Assembly: GCA_003140705.1 (NCBI GenBank)
Contig: PLKU01000580.1
Location: forward strand, 2,981-10,120
DNA from: Acidobacteriaceae bacterium
GTDB taxonomy: Bacteria > Acidobacteriota > Terriglobia > Terriglobales > Acidobacteriaceae
DNA length: 7,140 bases
Direction: 5' to 3'
The notes beneath the pieces were generated by a model. That model had not been told where the DNA came from. It did not search any database and worked only from the letters and a program-made list of their open reading frames with translations. The translations under genes were made by a program, and so were the position numbers. This document shows, piece after piece, positions 5,677 through 7,140 of the stretch. The stretch's first letter is position 1; the number at the start of each line of letters is the position of its first letter.

Positions 5677-6255
5677 TCAGTCTTTCTGGGATTCCTCTCT
5701 CATCTTGCGCAGTCCAATCACCTTCGCCGGGGTTCCGACGGCAATTGTGCCTGGCGATATATCCCGAAAGACCGAACTACGCGCCCCAACGACAGCCCCA
5801 TGTCCGATTCTGACCCCGGGAGCAACAAACACGTCCGTGGCCACCCACACCTCTGATTCTATAAGAATCTTCTTGGCTATCAGGTCGAAAGCAGGGCTTA
5901 GGTAGTCGTGGGAGCCTGCGCATAGATAGGACCGCTGCGATATCACCGAGCAGTCTCCAATCTCGATCTCTCCATAAGTGTAAAGCTGGACTTCCTCGCC
6001 GATGTGGCAATAGTTTCCGATTGTCAACTTCCATGGATAAGGAGTCTTTACCGACTCTCTAATGATTGCACCCTTACCAATCCGCGCCCCAAACAGTCTA
6101 AGCAGCCATCTCCTCCACCCGTACATCACTTGCGGCGACAGGGCGAAGAGCGTCGCCTGAACAATCCACCACAGCTGCACATAAACCTTGGAGCGGCCCC
6201 GGAACCCAGGCGGCACTCGGAATTGCTCCATCCGCTGATATCTTCGCATATTCAT
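5677..6255 (-). CDS. WcaF-like acetyltransferase, left-handed beta-helix family (192 aa)
   Basis: This is a cytosolic trimeric O-acetyltransferase that uses acetyl-CoA, of the type that acetylates sugars in colanic-acid-like polysaccharide synthesis. Hexapeptide-repeat turns run through ARIGKGAIIRESVKT (57-71), LTIGNYCHIGEEVQLYTYGE (77-96) and IEIGDCSVIS (97-106), and on through WVATDVFVAPGVRIGHGAVV (137-156). SHDY (115-118) contains the probable catalytic His116. GTPAKVIG (174-181) closes the helix, as usual in these enzymes. An N-terminal Arg/Trp-rich segment (FRGRSKVYVQLWWIVQATLF, 18-37) is typical of the WcaF group. Length matches WcaF-like proteins. The start at ATG 6255 has no strong ribosome site, and the ATG two codons later (6249) would serve equally. 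It follows the MBOAT gene by 105 bp. The exact sugar acceptor is unknown. Confidence 0.9.
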   Translation of the reverse strand: MNMRRYQRMEQFRVPPGFRGRSKVYVQLWWIVQATLFALSPQVMYGWRRWLLRLFGARIGKGAIIRESVKTPYPWKLTIGNYCHIGEEVQLYTYGEIEIGDCSVISQRSYLCAGSHDYLSPAFDLIAKKILIESEVWVATDVFVAPGVRIGHGAVVGARSSVFRDISPGTIAVGTPAKVIGLRKMREESQKD

Positions 6256-6360
6256 TGAGACTCATTGAAGAGGAGTACCTCAACACCGCTCATCCGTTCC
6301 CACTGCTTTGTCGACGATCAAGGATGAGCCAGTAGGGGGCCGTCGGCTCTCCCAAATAAA

Positions 6361-7140
6361 TCAGAACTGAAAATAGATGAAATCGGTGTGCCCGAACACT
6401 CCGAAGAACACAATACTGAAAGCGCATCCATAATAACAAGCCCACCGGACCGGAGCGCAGGACCAGATCCCTGGCGTACGGTGGGGGTGCATGATCCACC
6501 ATTCAACTGCAAACATTGTAACAATGAAGAGGGCCAGGAACGGTGTATTTGCACGAGGAATTCCTCCCAACGCGAGAGTAAACGAGTTGAAGGGAGGCAA
6601 GATACTAAGATGAGTGACAACGTACCATGCAGAATGGATATCCTTGGCCCGAAAGGCGATCCAGGCAACGGTGACTATGGTAAAGGTCGACAGCCACTGA
6701 AGGGTCGCACGGCTCTTCGGCATTCTATCGAGAGCTAGGACCCTGATTGCTCTTGCGCGGGCGCTTGAGGTCAACTGAGACAATACCAGAAGTGATCCAT
6801 GCAGTCCGCCCCAAATGACGAAAGTCCAGTTGGCACCGTGCCAGAGACCACTAATCAGAAACGTAACGAGCAGATTGATGTAATGCCGTGGAACTGCAAC
6901 CCTGTTCCCCCCAAGGGGAATATACATGTAGTCGCGAAACCAGGTTGACAGTGAGATATGCCATCGATGCCAGAACTCTCCGATTGAACGGCTGAAATAG
7001 GGCTGCAGGAAATTCACTCTCAATTCGTACCCCATCATTCTGGCTACACCCAGCGCGATATCCGAGTATCCCGAAAAATCGCAATAAATCTGCAAAGAAA
7101 ATGCGAGCGTCGCCACCGTGAGTTCGGCGCCCGAGAAGCC
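6361..7140 (-). CDS. AlgI-type MBOAT O-acyltransferase, C-terminal 259 residues (start beyond the window)
   Basis: Membrane-bound O-acyltransferases of the AlgI/PatA type move acyl groups across or within the inner membrane for polysaccharide acetylation. The frame is open to the right edge, so the N-terminal part is missing only because the window ends. Visible motifs are YCDFSGYSDIALG, NFLQPYFSRSIGEFWHRWHI, RDYMYIPLGGNR and GLWHGANWTFVIWGGLHG. The last contains the invariant catalytic-type His (codon 6840-6838), and the His of RWHIS (codon 6960-6958) is also present. The C-terminal end, FIYFQF, is a common AlgI ending. AlgI-like genes often neighbour an AlgJ/AlgX-like SGNH partner. None follows here, so a partner would have to be upstream or elsewhere. 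It could transfer acetyl or another short acyl group. Confidence 0.95.
   Translation of the reverse strand, partial: GFSGAELTVATLAFSLQIYCDFSGYSDIALGVARMMGYELRVNFLQPYFSRSIGEFWHRWHISLSTWFRDYMYIPLGGNRVAVPRHYINLLVTFLISGLWHGANWTFVIWGGLHGSLLVLSQLTSSARARAIRVLALDRMPKSRATLQWLSTFTIVTVAWIAFRAKDIHSAWYVVTHLSILPPFNSFTLALGGIPRANTPFLALFIVTMFAVEWWIMHPHRTPGIWSCAPVRWACYYGCAFSIVFFGVFGHTDFIYFQF

Overview
The window is a piece of a bacterial surface- or exo-polysaccharide locus. Every convincing gene lies on the minus strand, so the cluster reads from the right edge to the left. I see no rRNA, tRNA, CRISPR array or transposase gene. The organism is uncertain. Moderate GC, TTG/GTG starts, and a secreted protein with an 'LSA|QQ' signal-peptide end would suit a soil Gram-negative such as an Acidobacteriota member, but this is weak inference.

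Reading order on the minus strand: (1) the C-terminal part of an AlgI-type MBOAT O-acyltransferase (7140-6361, cut by the window edge); (2) a WcaF-like left-handed beta-helix O-acetyltransferase (6255-5677); (3) a GT4-type glycosyltransferase (5538-4498, probable TTG start); (4) an integral-membrane acyltransferase-3 family protein (4442-3333); (5) a gene-poor gap (3332-2980); (6) a WcaI/WbuB-like glycosyltransferase (2979-1723); (7) an unrecognised secreted Ser/Gly/Pro-rich protein (1726-1055) that starts inside the stop codon of gene 6; (8) a gap without a recognisable gene (1054-642); (9) the N-terminal part of an FkbM-type methyltransferase gene (641 to the left edge), which is broken.

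Together the genes describe assembly and decoration of a glycan: two cytosolic glycosyltransferases, a cytosolic acetyltransferase, two membrane acyltransferases and, formerly, a sugar O-methyltransferase.

The most notable structure is at the left. A 349-bp element (256-604) has 32-bp terminal inverted repeats (29/32 identical) and is flanked by a perfect 8-bp direct repeat, TGCCACGA. Removing the element and one repeat copy joins two pieces of the methyltransferase reading frame exactly, from an ATG at 641 to the SAM-binding motif. This independently supports a transposition event. The element carries no transposase but holds two overlapping tiny ORFs. The methyltransferase also has an in-frame TAG soon after the AFEP motif, so it carries two lesions.
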